Source: an uncultured Clostridia bacterium
GTDB taxonomy: Bacteria; Bacillota; Clostridia; Oscillospirales; Ruminococcaceae
Assembly (NCBI GenBank): GCA_947630555.1
Contig: CANRIA010000001.1
Coordinates: 124,001 to 188,000, forward strand
Direction: 5' to 3'
DNA length: 64,000 nt
The notes under the pieces were generated by a model, which saw nothing but the letters and a program-made list of their open reading frames with translations, was not told the DNA's origin and ran no database searches. Every line of letters begins with the position of its first letter. Positions within the stretch are counted from its first letter, which is position 1. Below are positions 9,693-18,873 of the stretch, piece by piece. Position numbers and translations under genes: made by a program.

Positions 9693-12263
9693 TTATTCTT
9701 CTTTGAGGACTTCTCTCGGCTGGTTAGAACCTATTATCATAAGCGGCATTATCATTGAAAGCGCAAGGTACAAAACTATTACCACAGCGCATACGGCAAT
9801 GTGCCACAGCCCGAAGTTTATTACCGTGTTTTTAAAGAATGTGAGTTTGCCTATTATCAGCACCGCAGCCGCTAATATGCTTGCTACGCCGCAGGTAATT
9901 GCGCTGTTTTTCAGGCTTCGCAGTGCGCAGGTTCTCCACCTTGCACCGCAGATGTAGAATATAGCATAGTTTCTAAGCTGGCGTTTGGTGTATATTGCAC
10001 TTATTGAAACCGTTGAAATAATAGTTAGAATGAAGATACAAACCGCTATAGGCAGCAGGGTGTACATCTGCTCGTATATGTACTGCATACTGTTGTCGTA
10101 GACCTTTGTAAGCTCTGTCGCATCAATATTCCACGCGGCGGCTATTTCATTTTTCACATCTGCAAAAGCTGCCTCGTCCATATCATCACAGAAGACAAAC
10201 ATTGCACCATATGCAGGACCGTGACCGCCATAGCAGGCGGCGACATCTTCTTTTCGTGTAAGCAGCCAGTCGCGGTCTTCAAAGCTGTCGGAGAATACTT
10301 CATAAATATCTCTGTAACTTTTCGGCGTACCCGCATTTATAAAGTATGATGCCACGCTTGCTTTATCTTTAAGCACGCCGATTATTTTGTATCTTGCTGT
10401 TATCGTTTCATTTGGTTCGCCGTTTTCGTCATACAGCATCACTATTTCTTTTTCAAAGGTGTCCCCTGCTTTGTATCTGCCATCGCATGAAGTTACAACA
10501 GCAGGTATATACCCCGAATTTTCATATGTTTCATCGCAGTCTGAAAGCCACAAGCCCTCGGCAAGCGGCGGCGCATAGGCATTTATATATTCATCACAGT
10601 ATGCAATGCCGCGCAGCTCTGTATCGCCGTCATATGCAACGGTGAACTCGCTGTAAAGGCACTGCACATCGCCAAGGACTTGCGTTATATCTTCGGGGTA
10701 GATGTTATAGGTGTTCATCTGCACCATATACCCTTTGCGAGTGAGATACTGCTCAAAAGGCTTGAACTTTTCATATCTTGAAACTATTGCAGATACCATT
10801 ATCACCATTATAACAAGCACGGCGGCAAGCTGTATTATTTCAAATATCTTCATTATGCCAAGCTTGTTTGTGCTGCGGTGCGCGCTTTTAAGCTCGACCA
10901 GGCTGTGGGAATTTACAAGTCTGTTTATCATGGCGCGCATTATAAGCAATGATATTGCAATATATATACAGAACACTGCCGCATACAGCCAAAGATCATA
11001 GCCCTCGCTTATTTCGGGGAATATTTTTTCAAGCTGCCCAAGCAAAAGTTTATGGAATGCAAGCTGAGTCAGCGCAAACAAAGGTATGTTCACTGCCATA
11101 CATTCTGCAAGATACATAGCCGAGGCTTTGCGTTTGGTGCAGCCGCATATTCTCATCACCGCAAGGTCGCCGCTGCGCTTTTCAAGTATGTAGCGGTAAA
11201 GTATAGCCATATTAACTGCGGCAAGCACTGATATAACTATTGCCAGCATGACCACGGTGTTGTAAAAGTCAGTCTCGCGGCTGTCATCTATCACAACGGG
11301 CTCAATTACTGCCATATCGCCGAAAGCCGCGGAAAGCTTATCCTTTATCTCGTCATACTGACTGCGCGTGCAGGGTTTATCTTCGGGAAAATAAAGCGCA
11401 AAAGCTATAGGTCTGCCCTCATCATCAGTATGAAATGCGTTTGCGCAGAGCATTGCATTTTCGGGCAGTGCGGTAATGGGTATTTGCAGCTGTACGCCTA
11501 TGTCAACATCAGGCTCGGGCAGCACGTATTTTATCTTGAATCTCTCACCGCCGACAATTATAGAATCTATATCTCCTGTAAGAGATCTGCTTTCTACGCT
11601 CACGGGAAAGTATTCATCATCATCAGTTTTCAGATCAAGCAAATAACCTGAAGGAAGTTCATTATAGTAATAGTAAGTTTGCAAAACAGCGGCAATTTTT
11701 TCGCCGCTGTCATACTCCTCGGCAGAGAAAGGCGAATTTTTGTATACATCTGTAATCTTGCCGTCAACGTTTGCAAGAGAGTACGACAAGAGCCACACAG
11801 CCTGCGGCGCATCATCGCTGTATTCTTCGATAGTCTGCGCTTGCTGCTGCATCTCTTCAATATTTTCTGTTTCTTCTTGTATACCCATCTCGCCCCAGCG
11901 GCTCAGCGGTGTTTCTGCATAAAATTCAGCGTGCAGAGTAAGGTTCGCGGCAGTCTCTTCCGATAAAGAACGCAAAAACATGACTATCATCTGCGGAGAT
12001 ATGTCGGTGACTATTTCATCTGAATAATACGTCTTGCCCTCGTATTCGAGCGACCAGAACTTATCCGAGTTATAATATATATCTACCGATTTTATTTCAC
12101 TGTTGCCACTCGTCTTTGGCTGATAAAGCCTGTATATACCGCAGGAAAAGCATATTACAAGGCAGGATATAAGAATATTCAGCACAAGCAGTGCCGACAG
12201 CAGCTTTTGCTTTGCAAACATATTTTTTATATCTTTAAATACATATGATATCATATTTTTCAC
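9693..12263 (-). CDS. FtsX-like ABC transporter permease (856 aa)
   Basis: TM-rich N-terminus, two FtsX-like TM clusters (VMLAIVISVLAAVNMAILYRYILEKRSGDLAVMRICGCTKRKASAMYLAE...; IYTKRQLRNYAIFYICGA). Confidence 0.85.
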   Translation of the reverse strand: MKNMISYVFKDIKNMFAKQKLLSALLVLNILISCLVICFSCGIYRLYQPKTSGNSEIKSVDIYYNSDKFWSLEYEGKTYYSDEIVTDISPQMIVMFLRSLSEETAANLTLHAEFYAETPLSRWGEMGIQEETENIEEMQQQAQTIEEYSDDAPQAVWLLSYSLANVDGKITDVYKNSPFSAEEYDSGEKIAAVLQTYYYYNELPSGYLLDLKTDDDEYFPVSVESRSLTGDIDSIIVGGERFKIKYVLPEPDVDIGVQLQIPITALPENAMLCANAFHTDDEGRPIAFALYFPEDKPCTRSQYDEIKDKLSAAFGDMAVIEPVVIDDSRETDFYNTVVMLAIVISVLAAVNMAILYRYILEKRSGDLAVMRICGCTKRKASAMYLAECMAVNIPLFALTQLAFHKLLLGQLEKIFPEISEGYDLWLYAAVFCIYIAISLLIMRAMINRLVNSHSLVELKSAHRSTNKLGIMKIFEIIQLAAVLVIMVIMVSAIVSRYEKFKPFEQYLTRKGYMVQMNTYNIYPEDITQVLGDVQCLYSEFTVAYDGDTELRGIAYCDEYINAYAPPLAEGLWLSDCDETYENSGYIPAVVTSCDGRYKAGDTFEKEIVMLYDENGEPNETITARYKIIGVLKDKASVASYFINAGTPKSYRDIYEVFSDSFEDRDWLLTRKEDVAACYGGHGPAYGAMFVFCDDMDEAAFADVKNEIAAAWNIDATELTKVYDNSMQYIYEQMYTLLPIAVCIFILTIISTVSISAIYTKRQLRNYAIFYICGARWRTCALRSLKNSAITCGVASILAAAVLIIGKLTFFKNTVINFGLWHIAVCAVVIVLYLALSMIMPLMIIGSNQPREVLKEE

Positions 12264-12541
12264 CTGCCTAAAAGAATTTTATACTTCTAAGTATATTATA
12301 GCACTTTATAGAAAATAGTCAATAACTATCAAAAAGTAGAATTAAATTCAGCGTATTATACAAAGCGCACTTTTTGCAATTGTATATAATGAAACAGATG
12401 CATTCTGTGTTGGCGTTATGTTTTATATAGAATAATGTAGGTTTTATTGTGTTTATCAACAAGTATGTACGCTTTTGGGCGTACCCTGTTTATGTAAATA
12501 TACAAAATTTTTCACTATATTCGATTTTTTATAAAAAACAT

Positions 12542-12570
12542 TTGACAAACTGCGATTTTTGGTCTATAAT
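12542..12570 (+). promoter_or_regulatory. Consensus sigma-A promoter for HU gene
   Basis: TTGACA-17-TATAAT, exact consensus. Confidence 0.85.
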
Positions 12571-12603
12571 CACAAGTAATAAAAAATATTTGGAGGGATA
12601 AGT

Positions 12604-12894
12604 ATGAACAGAGTAGAGCTTATAAGCAAAATTGCTAAAGAAACAGGCTTTACAAAGAAAGACACCGAAAAGTTCGTTCGCACCTTCACCGATATGATAA
12701 CCGAAACTCTTATCGGCGGCGGCAAGGTTTCAATTTCGGGCTTCGGCACTTTTGAAACAAGAGCGAGAGCACAGAAGGAAGCTTACAACCCCGTTACCAA
12801 GCTGAAGATAACCGTTGCAGCAAAGAAAGTTCCTGCTTTTAAGGCTGCAAAGGGTATGAAAGCGCTGGTATCAGAGGGCAACAAGAACAAGTAA
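12604..12894 (+). CDS. hup: HU-family DNA-binding protein
   Basis: MNRVELISKIAKETGFTKKDTEKFVRTFTDMI...VSISGFGTFETRARAQKEAYNPVTKLKITVAAKKVPAFKAAKGMK. Confidence 0.95.
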   Translation: MNRVELISKIAKETGFTKKDTEKFVRTFTDMITETLIGGGKVSISGFGTFETRARAQKEAYNPVTKLKITVAAKKVPAFKAAKGMKALVSEGNKNK

Positions 12895-12933
12895 ATCACA
12901 AGATCTTAAGATCAGAAAAGGAGTAATTCAAAA

Positions 12934-13317
12934 ATGGCTGCAAATGCTAAGAAGAAGATCGAAGATACTGCCGAGAAGGTAGTAAAGAAGGCTGAAAAGG
13001 CTGTAGCTAAGGCTAAAGAAGCACCTGCTGTAAAGAAGGCTGCCAAGGCTGCAAGCACCACCGCCAAGAAGGCTGCTACAACTGCTAAGAAGGCTGCTTC
13101 TACCGCTAAGAAGGCTGCCGAAAAGGTTACCGCTTATGTTGAGTTCGGCGGCAGACAGCTCTCTACTGCTGAGATAGCTGACAAGGTTCGCGAAGCTTAC
13201 AGAGCTGAGAACAAGAGAGGCGCTATCAAGTCTATCGAGATCTATGTTAAGCCCGAAGAAAACGCTGCTTACTATGTTGTAAACGGCAAGGCTGAAGGCA
13301 AGAAGATCGACCTTTAA
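12934..13317 (+). CDS. Lys/Ala-rich histone-H1-like protein with C-terminal DUF6465-like domain
   Basis: N-terminal TAKKAA repeats; C-terminal VTAYVEFGGRQLSTAEIADKVREAYRAENKRGAIKSIEIYVKPEENAAYYVVNGK. Confidence 0.8.
   Translation: MAANAKKKIEDTAEKVVKKAEKAVAKAKEAPAVKKAAKAASTTAKKAATTAKKAASTAKKAAEKVTAYVEFGGRQLSTAEIADKVREAYRAENKRGAIKSIEIYVKPEENAAYYVVNGKAEGKKIDL
13060..13122 (+). repeat. Three tandem 21-bp repeats inside the H1-like gene
   Basis: ACCGCCAAGAAGGCTGCTACA / ACTGCTAAGAAGGCTGCTTCT / ACCGCTAAGAAGGCTGCCGAA. Confidence 0.9.
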
Positions 13318-13337
13318 TTTTAAAGGAAAGAAACGTC

Positions 13338-13372
13338 AAGGCATCATCGCTGGGTGGTGCCTTTATTTTTTT
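13338..13372 (+). terminator. Intrinsic terminator
   Basis: AAGGCATCA...TGGTGCCTT followed by TATTTTTTTG. Confidence 0.75.
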
Positions 13373-13426
13373 GTTTTTCTTGACAAATTTGCCCGAATAG
13401 TATATCATTATATAAGGGGTGAAACG

Positions 13427-14689
13427 ATGTATACATACAGAAAAAGAATTGCGGCTTTTGCACTGGCGGCTTTAATGGGGCTTGCGTGCATAGGCTGCGG
13501 AAAAAGTGATGAAAGTTCGCAGCCCACAGTAACGCAGGCTGAAACGACCGCCGAAGTTACAACAGCTGCGGTAACAACGACCAAACCTGCGGCAGCAACC
13601 ACCACCACTGCCGACACAACGACAGAAACCACCACGCCGCAGACGACAACCACGGCAGCGACCACAACTGCCGCAGTGCAGGCTGAAACAGCTCCCCCAC
13701 AAGCGCCGACTGCGCCCACAGTTCAGCCGAATGCAAAACCGCCGCAAAATATAGTTACAAGCGGCAGCCTTGACAGCATTGTAAAAAGCTATCCGCGAAA
13801 CACCAGCGTTATTCTTTACTGCATGGACGGAAAAACGCTTTATTCAAACGACCCGAACCACATATATTACGGCGCGAGCATGATAAAACTGCCGTATATA
13901 TACTACTGCTGCACGCAGCTTGAAAAGGGCATTCACAGCCTTGACGAGACCGTTACATACACCGATGCAAATTATTTCCCGGGCACGGGCGTTATAATTA
14001 ACGGTGGCGTTGGCAAAAAGTACACCATTGAGCAGCTTATAGACTATACTTTAAGATACTCTGACAATGTTGCATACATTATGCTTATCCATATGTTCGG
14101 CATTGACGGCTTCAACAAAATGACGAAAGAATGGGGCTATGGCAATATACAGCTTTATTCATACAGCTATTTTGTAGATGTTACCCCAAGCTTTATTCTG
14201 ACTGCCATGAAGAAAATGCAGGCTAAGTCAACAAGCAGCAGGATATGGCAGGCGGCATGGAAAGGTCTGCTGGGCTCGGAGGGGCTGTACATAAAACAGT
14301 GTTTTCCAAATGAAGCCGTGGCAGGAAAATACGGCTACAAATCAGGCGTGTATCACGAAGTTTGCTTTTTTGGCGGCAAAGAGCCGTATATTCTTATAGT
14401 GATGAGTGAGATAAACGGTATTGAGCAGTGCGGCAGTTATCTGGCAAGTGTTGCATCTGCCGCAAGGGCAGAAGTAAACAAATACACCGCGCAAAAGCAA
14501 GCCGCGAAAACTACCACCACTACTACAACAACCACTGCCACAGCGGCGCAGACTTCCCCGACGGAAGAAACCACACCGGAGCTCGCACCTGAAACGACCC
14601 CTCCCGAAGAAAGCACACCGCAGGAAACTACACCTGAAATTACAGAAACTGATGAAACAATTGATGATACTAATGAAAGCGAAGGGTGA
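13427..14689 (+). CDS. Lipoprotein with class-A beta-lactamase-like serine hydrolase domain flanked by Thr-rich linkers
   Basis: Lipobox LACIGC; SxxK (SMIK), SDN (YSDNVAY), KSG (KYGYKSGV); N- and C-terminal TTTT-rich segments. Confidence 0.85.
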   Translation: MYTYRKRIAAFALAALMGLACIGCGKSDESSQPTVTQAETTAEVTTAAVTTTKPAAATTTTADTTTETTTPQTTTTAATTTAAVQAETAPPQAPTAPTVQPNAKPPQNIVTSGSLDSIVKSYPRNTSVILYCMDGKTLYSNDPNHIYYGASMIKLPYIYYCCTQLEKGIHSLDETVTYTDANYFPGTGVIINGGVGKKYTIEQLIDYTLRYSDNVAYIMLIHMFGIDGFNKMTKEWGYGNIQLYSYSYFVDVTPSFILTAMKKMQAKSTSSRIWQAAWKGLLGSEGLYIKQCFPNEAVAGKYGYKSGVYHEVCFFGGKEPYILIVMSEINGIEQCGSYLASVASAARAEVNKYTAQKQAAKTTTTTTTTTATAAQTSPTEETTPELAPETTPPEESTPQETTPEITETDETIDDTNESEG

Positions 14690-14695
14690 TATTTT

Positions 14696-16297
14696 ATGAA
14701 GAACGCAGGCAAAAGGCTGTCGGCGCTGTTTGCGGCGCTGATGATATTTGTGATGTCGGCAGTAAACTGCATGACCGCTTTTGCGGCTGACGTTTACACC
14801 GTGCCCGTAACGGTCAAGTACGACCAGGCAGGCGCGCGCAGTATGCTTGACATGATAAACAAATTCCGCACGGGAAGCGATGCGTGGTACTGGAATAAAG
14901 ACGGTTCAAAAAACGTGCTGAGCGGTCTTTCAGATTTTCAGTATGATTACGGCCTTGAGCAGGCAGCAATGCAAAGGGCTGCCGAGCTTGCTGTTATCTT
15001 TGATCACCAAAGACCAAACGGAACAATGTGTTTTTCCGCCGCAGACGGTTATTTATACGCAGAAAATATTGCGGCAAATTATCGCACGGCGGCTTCTGTG
15101 TTTGAAGGCTGGCAGGAAACAAATGAAAAATATGCAGGTCAGGGGCACAGGCGCAATATGCTGGGCAGTTTTCCGTGCATAGGCATAGCGCACGTTACTG
15201 TAAACGGCATGGACTACTGGGTGCAGGACTTCGGCTACCCTACAGGCGCTGCAAAGAAAGACGTTGGCACGGGCGCAACAGTTGTAAATGTTGATATTGC
15301 AAAAAGCAGTGTAAAAAGCGTAACGCTTACGCCATCGGCAGGCAGCATTACAGTACCGCTTGGCGGCAGCGCAAATGTGCCCTCGGTATCGGCAAATATA
15401 GTAATGAGCAGCGCTGACTATTGGGCAGGAAATATTACGAGCACCACCACGCCTAACTGGTCGGTAAGCGGCAATGCTGTTTCTGTAAGCGGCGGAAAGA
15501 TAAACGGCAATGCTTTGGGCAGCGCTACCCTTACTGCGAATTTGTACGGCAAGAGCGTTTCGGTAACTGTTAAGGTTGAATGTACCAACCACCAGTGGGG
15601 CGGCTGGAGCACCACTGTGCCTGCGACCTGCACCAAAGACGGCTCGCAAAGCAGAAAATGCACCCTTTGCCAAAAGAGCGAAACCAAAACTATAGCTGCA
15701 AAGGGGCACAGCTACGGCGAATATAAGGTAATAAGAAAGGCGACTGCCACGCAGGAAGGGCTGGAAGAACGGGTGTGCTCGGTGTGCGGTGACAAACAGC
15801 AGAGAACTATTGCCAAAATTGTGACGACCACGACAAAGAAAACCACCACACCGAAAACTGCCACTGCAACAAAAAATAATACCACCACGAAAACCACTGC
15901 AAAGACTACAGCAAAAACGGCTTCGGGCGGTACTGCCTCAAAAGAAACTACCGAAAACGGCGGTACAACAAACGCGGAAGACACGACTGATCCGGAAAAT
16001 ACTGACATCACCACGCCGCAGGAGAGCGATGCTGAAAGCGGCACAACAGGCGATGTTACAACCGTGGAAGTTACCACGCCCGACGAAAGCGAAGTTACAA
16101 CTACCGAAAGTGATGAAAGTACAGAAAGTACGGAAATTTCTGAAACTACAGAAAGTGCCGAAAGTACAGAACCCGGCGGAAATAATTCTGCCGACAGCAA
16201 TAAAGGCAAAACTGTGCTGCTTATTGTGCTGGGCGGCGCAGGCGGTCTGACTGTGCTGGGTGTGATATTTGTGATAATTCGCAAAATAAGAGGATAA
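14696..16297 (+). CDS. Secreted CAP-domain protein with CxxC repeat modules, Thr-rich stalk and C-terminal TM anchor
   Basis: Signal peptide; CAP motifs DHQRPNG, YAENIA, GHRRNMLG; HQWGGWSTTVPATCTKDGSQSRKCTLC module; C-terminal VLLIVLGGAGGLTVLGVIFVIIRKIRG. Confidence 0.85.
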   Translation: MKNAGKRLSALFAALMIFVMSAVNCMTAFAADVYTVPVTVKYDQAGARSMLDMINKFRTGSDAWYWNKDGSKNVLSGLSDFQYDYGLEQAAMQRAAELAVIFDHQRPNGTMCFSAADGYLYAENIAANYRTAASVFEGWQETNEKYAGQGHRRNMLGSFPCIGIAHVTVNGMDYWVQDFGYPTGAAKKDVGTGATVVNVDIAKSSVKSVTLTPSAGSITVPLGGSANVPSVSANIVMSSADYWAGNITSTTTPNWSVSGNAVSVSGGKINGNALGSATLTANLYGKSVSVTVKVECTNHQWGGWSTTVPATCTKDGSQSRKCTLCQKSETKTIAAKGHSYGEYKVIRKATATQEGLEERVCSVCGDKQQRTIAKIVTTTTKKTTTPKTATATKNNTTTKTTAKTTAKTASGGTASKETTENGGTTNAEDTTDPENTDITTPQESDAESGTTGDVTTVEVTTPDESEVTTTESDESTESTEISETTESAESTEPGGNNSADSNKGKTVLLIVLGGAGGLTVLGVIFVIIRKIRG

Positions 16298-16311
16298 GGG
16301 GGGCTGCCGCT

Positions 16312-17346
16312 ATGCTGATGCGCAGGAGAATTTCTATCATTCTTGCCGCTGTATGCATGGCGGCTTTTTGCTCGTGTTCTTTTGGGGGTACAAATGAAGA
16401 AACCGCCCAAAAGACGGAGTTTTTCGCTATGGATACTTATATGTCGGTAACGGCTTACGGCGAGGGCGTGCAAAAGGCTTTAGAGCTTGCAAAAGACGAA
16501 GTTCAGCGGCTTGACAAGATGTGGTCGGTGACTGACGAAAACAGTGAAATTTATGCTGTGAACGGCGGCGGAAAGGCGGCAGTCAGCGGCGAGACTGCGC
16601 AGCTTATTTCTTTTATGCTGGATATGGCAAAACGCACGGGCGGCGCGCTTGAACCGACTCTCTACCCCGTTGTTAAGGCGTGGGGTTTTACAGGCGGCGA
16701 GAACCGAGTGCCGAGCGGCGATGAGATACAACAGCTTTTGAAAAATGTCGGGTATGAAAAAGTGTCTTTAAGCGGAAATACCGTAACTCTGCCCGAAGGC
16801 GTTATGCTGGACACAGGAGCAGTCGGCAAGGGGTATGCGAGCGACAAGGCGGCACAGGTACTTAAAGAAAACGGCGTAAAATCAGCGCTTATTGACCTTG
16901 GCGGAAACATTGTGCTGGTTGGCAGAAAGCCCGACGGCGAGGACTGGAAGATAGGCGTGCGTGATCCTGACGGCGACGGCGTTGTGGGCATAATCAGCGC
17001 GAGCAACTGCGCGATAGTTACCTCGGGGGCGTATGAGCGCAATTTTACCGCCGCTGACGGCACTGTGTACGGGCATATTATCGACCCGAAAAGCGGCGCG
17101 CCTGTAGACAACGATATTTTGTCGGTGACTGTGATAGCGAGCGAGGGCAGGCTGTGCGATGCGCTTTCGACGGCGCTGTTTGTAATGGGCAAGGACGGCG
17201 CGGCAGAGCACTGGCGCACCCACAAAGATTTTGAGATGATAATGCTGTGCAAAGATGGTCAGGCATATGTGACCGAAGGGATAAAAGACAGGTTTGAAGC
17301 GGACGAGGAGCACAGCGAGATGATAATAAACGTTATTGAGGGGTAA
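16312..17346 (+). CDS. apbE: FAD:protein FMN transferase, lipoprotein
   Basis: MDTYMSVTAYG..., DTGAVGKGYASDKAAQVLKENGVKSALIDLGGNI, HIIDPKSGAPV motifs. Confidence 0.95.
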   Translation: MLMRRRISIILAAVCMAAFCSCSFGGTNEETAQKTEFFAMDTYMSVTAYGEGVQKALELAKDEVQRLDKMWSVTDENSEIYAVNGGGKAAVSGETAQLISFMLDMAKRTGGALEPTLYPVVKAWGFTGGENRVPSGDEIQQLLKNVGYEKVSLSGNTVTLPEGVMLDTGAVGKGYASDKAAQVLKENGVKSALIDLGGNIVLVGRKPDGEDWKIGVRDPDGDGVVGIISASNCAIVTSGAYERNFTAADGTVYGHIIDPKSGAPVDNDILSVTVIASEGRLCDALSTALFVMGKDGAAEHWRTHKDFEMIMLCKDGQAYVTEGIKDRFEADEEHSEMIINVIEG

Positions 17347-17380
17347 GAAGGTTGCAAACATAACCCACCAAAACAACAAA

Positions 17381-17414
17381 AAAACGACGTGGTAACCCCA
17401 CGCCGTTTTATTTT
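17381..17414. terminator. Terminator between convergent apbE and PepSY genes
   Basis: AAAACGACGTGG-TAAC-CCCACGCCGTTTTATTTT. Confidence 0.8.
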
Positions 17415-17422
17415 GAACATTC

Positions 17423-18358
17423 TCACCTGCGATAATTATTATCCGTTTCCTTTTCAATTATTGCACCGCTAACAGCATCTATCTTGTAGTCATACTCGGT
17501 GCTGCCAGCGTAAAATTCAACCTCATACTCCGCCCTGCCGTCGTCAATATCAAGCTCGGTGCGCTTTGAAAATTTAACGTCAGCCGCCGTAAGAGAGGCA
17601 TCAGCAAGCGCAATTTCCTCTGCCCTGTCCGAGCCGATGTAATCACCCTTGTTTGGCGTGCCGCCTGCCATAGTTTCATGGCTCTTTTTCACTATCGCGC
17701 CGTCAGCGACCGCTATCTCGTAGTCGTACTCGGTGTCGGCAGTGTAAAAATCAACCTCGTAGATCTGTATACCGTCCTCGTAGTCGGTCTTCACCTTTGT
17801 GAACATCACCGCCGCCATGTCAACGCCTGCATCTTTCACCGCAATGTCTTTTGCATCGTCTTCGGTAATGCCGTTGGTCGCGGCAGTTGTGGTATCCGTG
17901 CCTGTCGGCACACCCTGCGGAGCCGTTGTGGTTTGCGGCTCAGTCACGTCACCCGAAGTTTCTGCCGTCGTTTCAGCAGGTGCAGCAGCCTGCTGTGGAG
18001 CGGTAGTAGTGACATTCGGTGCAGCGCTCTGACGTTTGCCGTCAATATCGCGCTTGATTATGCCGCCGTCCTCGCCGTCAATAACGTATTCATATTCAAC
18101 GCCGTCAACGTAAAATTCAACGTCGTATTCAAAATAGCCGTCGTCGTAGTCAAGGCTGGTGCGCAGGCGCGAGGTGTCAGAGCGAGAGAAACCTGCATCT
18201 TCAAGAGCAATATCGCGAGCCTCATCTTTGCCTATAAGAGTGTTTTTCAGTACGAAAAATGCGATTATTGCCGCAATAATGCACAGTATCAGCAAAATGC
18301 ATATCGTCGAAATGACAGCCCTTAACGGCGTGGAAAACAATTTCTTCATAAAAAACAA
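17423..18358 (-). CDS. Membrane-anchored protein with three PepSY domains and a Thr-rich linker
   Basis: N-terminal TM; three repeats of (I/D)A.(E/K)DA...YEVEFY....YDY.IDA..G.I. Confidence 0.88.
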   Translation of the reverse strand: MFFMKKLFSTPLRAVISTICILLILCIIAAIIAFFVLKNTLIGKDEARDIALEDAGFSRSDTSRLRTSLDYDDGYFEYDVEFYVDGVEYEYVIDGEDGGIIKRDIDGKRQSAAPNVTTTAPQQAAAPAETTAETSGDVTEPQTTTAPQGVPTGTDTTTAATNGITEDDAKDIAVKDAGVDMAAVMFTKVKTDYEDGIQIYEVDFYTADTEYDYEIAVADGAIVKKSHETMAGGTPNKGDYIGSDRAEEIALADASLTAADVKFSKRTELDIDDGRAEYEVEFYAGSTEYDYKIDAVSGAIIEKETDNNYRR

Positions 18359-18636
18359 CTCCTTTTTAGATTTTACACAATGATTATAGCACCGTTTTGT
18401 ATAAAATTCAATAGCATAGAATAAATTTTTTTATTAAACAATATTAACACTATTATAGACAAGAAACACGCCCGACAAACACCGCTCGCCACCGCCATTT
18501 ACATGCCTACTCACCCACATAAAACTCGTTCCCCCACACACGCTGATGGAAGAATATTCTGCCACTGGATTTTCTTTTGAACGGTATGGGTGGGTGTAAA
18601 AAATATCTAATGCACGTAATATCTGTGTAGTTACAT

Positions 18637-18656
18637 AAAACTTTTGGTTTCTTGAC
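18637..18656 (-). repeat. Truncated copy of the TGTCAAGAAA..AAAAGTTTT repeat (block A)
   Basis: AAAACTTTTGGTTTCTTGACA, reverse complement identical to the start of the 29761 copy. Confidence 0.6.
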
Positions 18657-18704
18657 ATGAATTCAAAATTCGCGGCGTAAGCCGCTCCTTAACTATTAAC
18701 TATT

Positions 18705-18768
18705 CACCACACGTTGACCGCCACAAGTGTCGGTCAAGTGCAGAAGAACCCTCTGCGAGGCTTCTTCC
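18705..18768 (-). repeat. Double-hairpin intergenic repeat, copy 1
   Basis: Reverse complement GGAAGAAGCCTCGCAGAGGGTTCTTCTGCACTTGACCGACACTTGTGGCGGTCAACGTGTGG; second copy at 61651-61713. Confidence 0.85.
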
Positions 18769-18798
18769 CATTCACTCTTTCACTATTCACTAATTCTG

Positions 18799-18825
18799 CT
18801 CCGCAGGCTTGCTGCGAAAGCAGCA
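18799..18825 (+). repeat. GNRA-capped hairpin repeat, copy
   Basis: CTCCGCAGGCTTGCTGC-GAAA-GCAGCA. Confidence 0.8.
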
Positions 18826-18873
18826 TAAAAAATATCCGGCACTTTACAGCACCGGACATTTAGCTTTATTCCT

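Noticed and set aside
13408-13747. Minus-strand Val/Ala- and Cys/Arg-rich ORFs
   Set aside because: Shadows of the Thr-rich linker codons (ACN) of the plus-strand lipoprotein; low complexity.
13427-14689. Antibiotic-resistance beta-lactamase
   Set aside because: SxxK/SDN/KSG present but no clear omega-loop ExxLN, and the protein is a linker-rich lipoprotein; called serine hydrolase only.
15712-16473. Minus-strand 253-aa Ser/Val-rich ORF
   Set aside because: Antisense artefact of the Thr/Glu-rich stalk of the CAP-domain protein.
18434-18658. 74-aa minus ORF
   Set aside because: Lies in a repeat-bearing intergenic region and overlaps block A; no RBS or conserved features.
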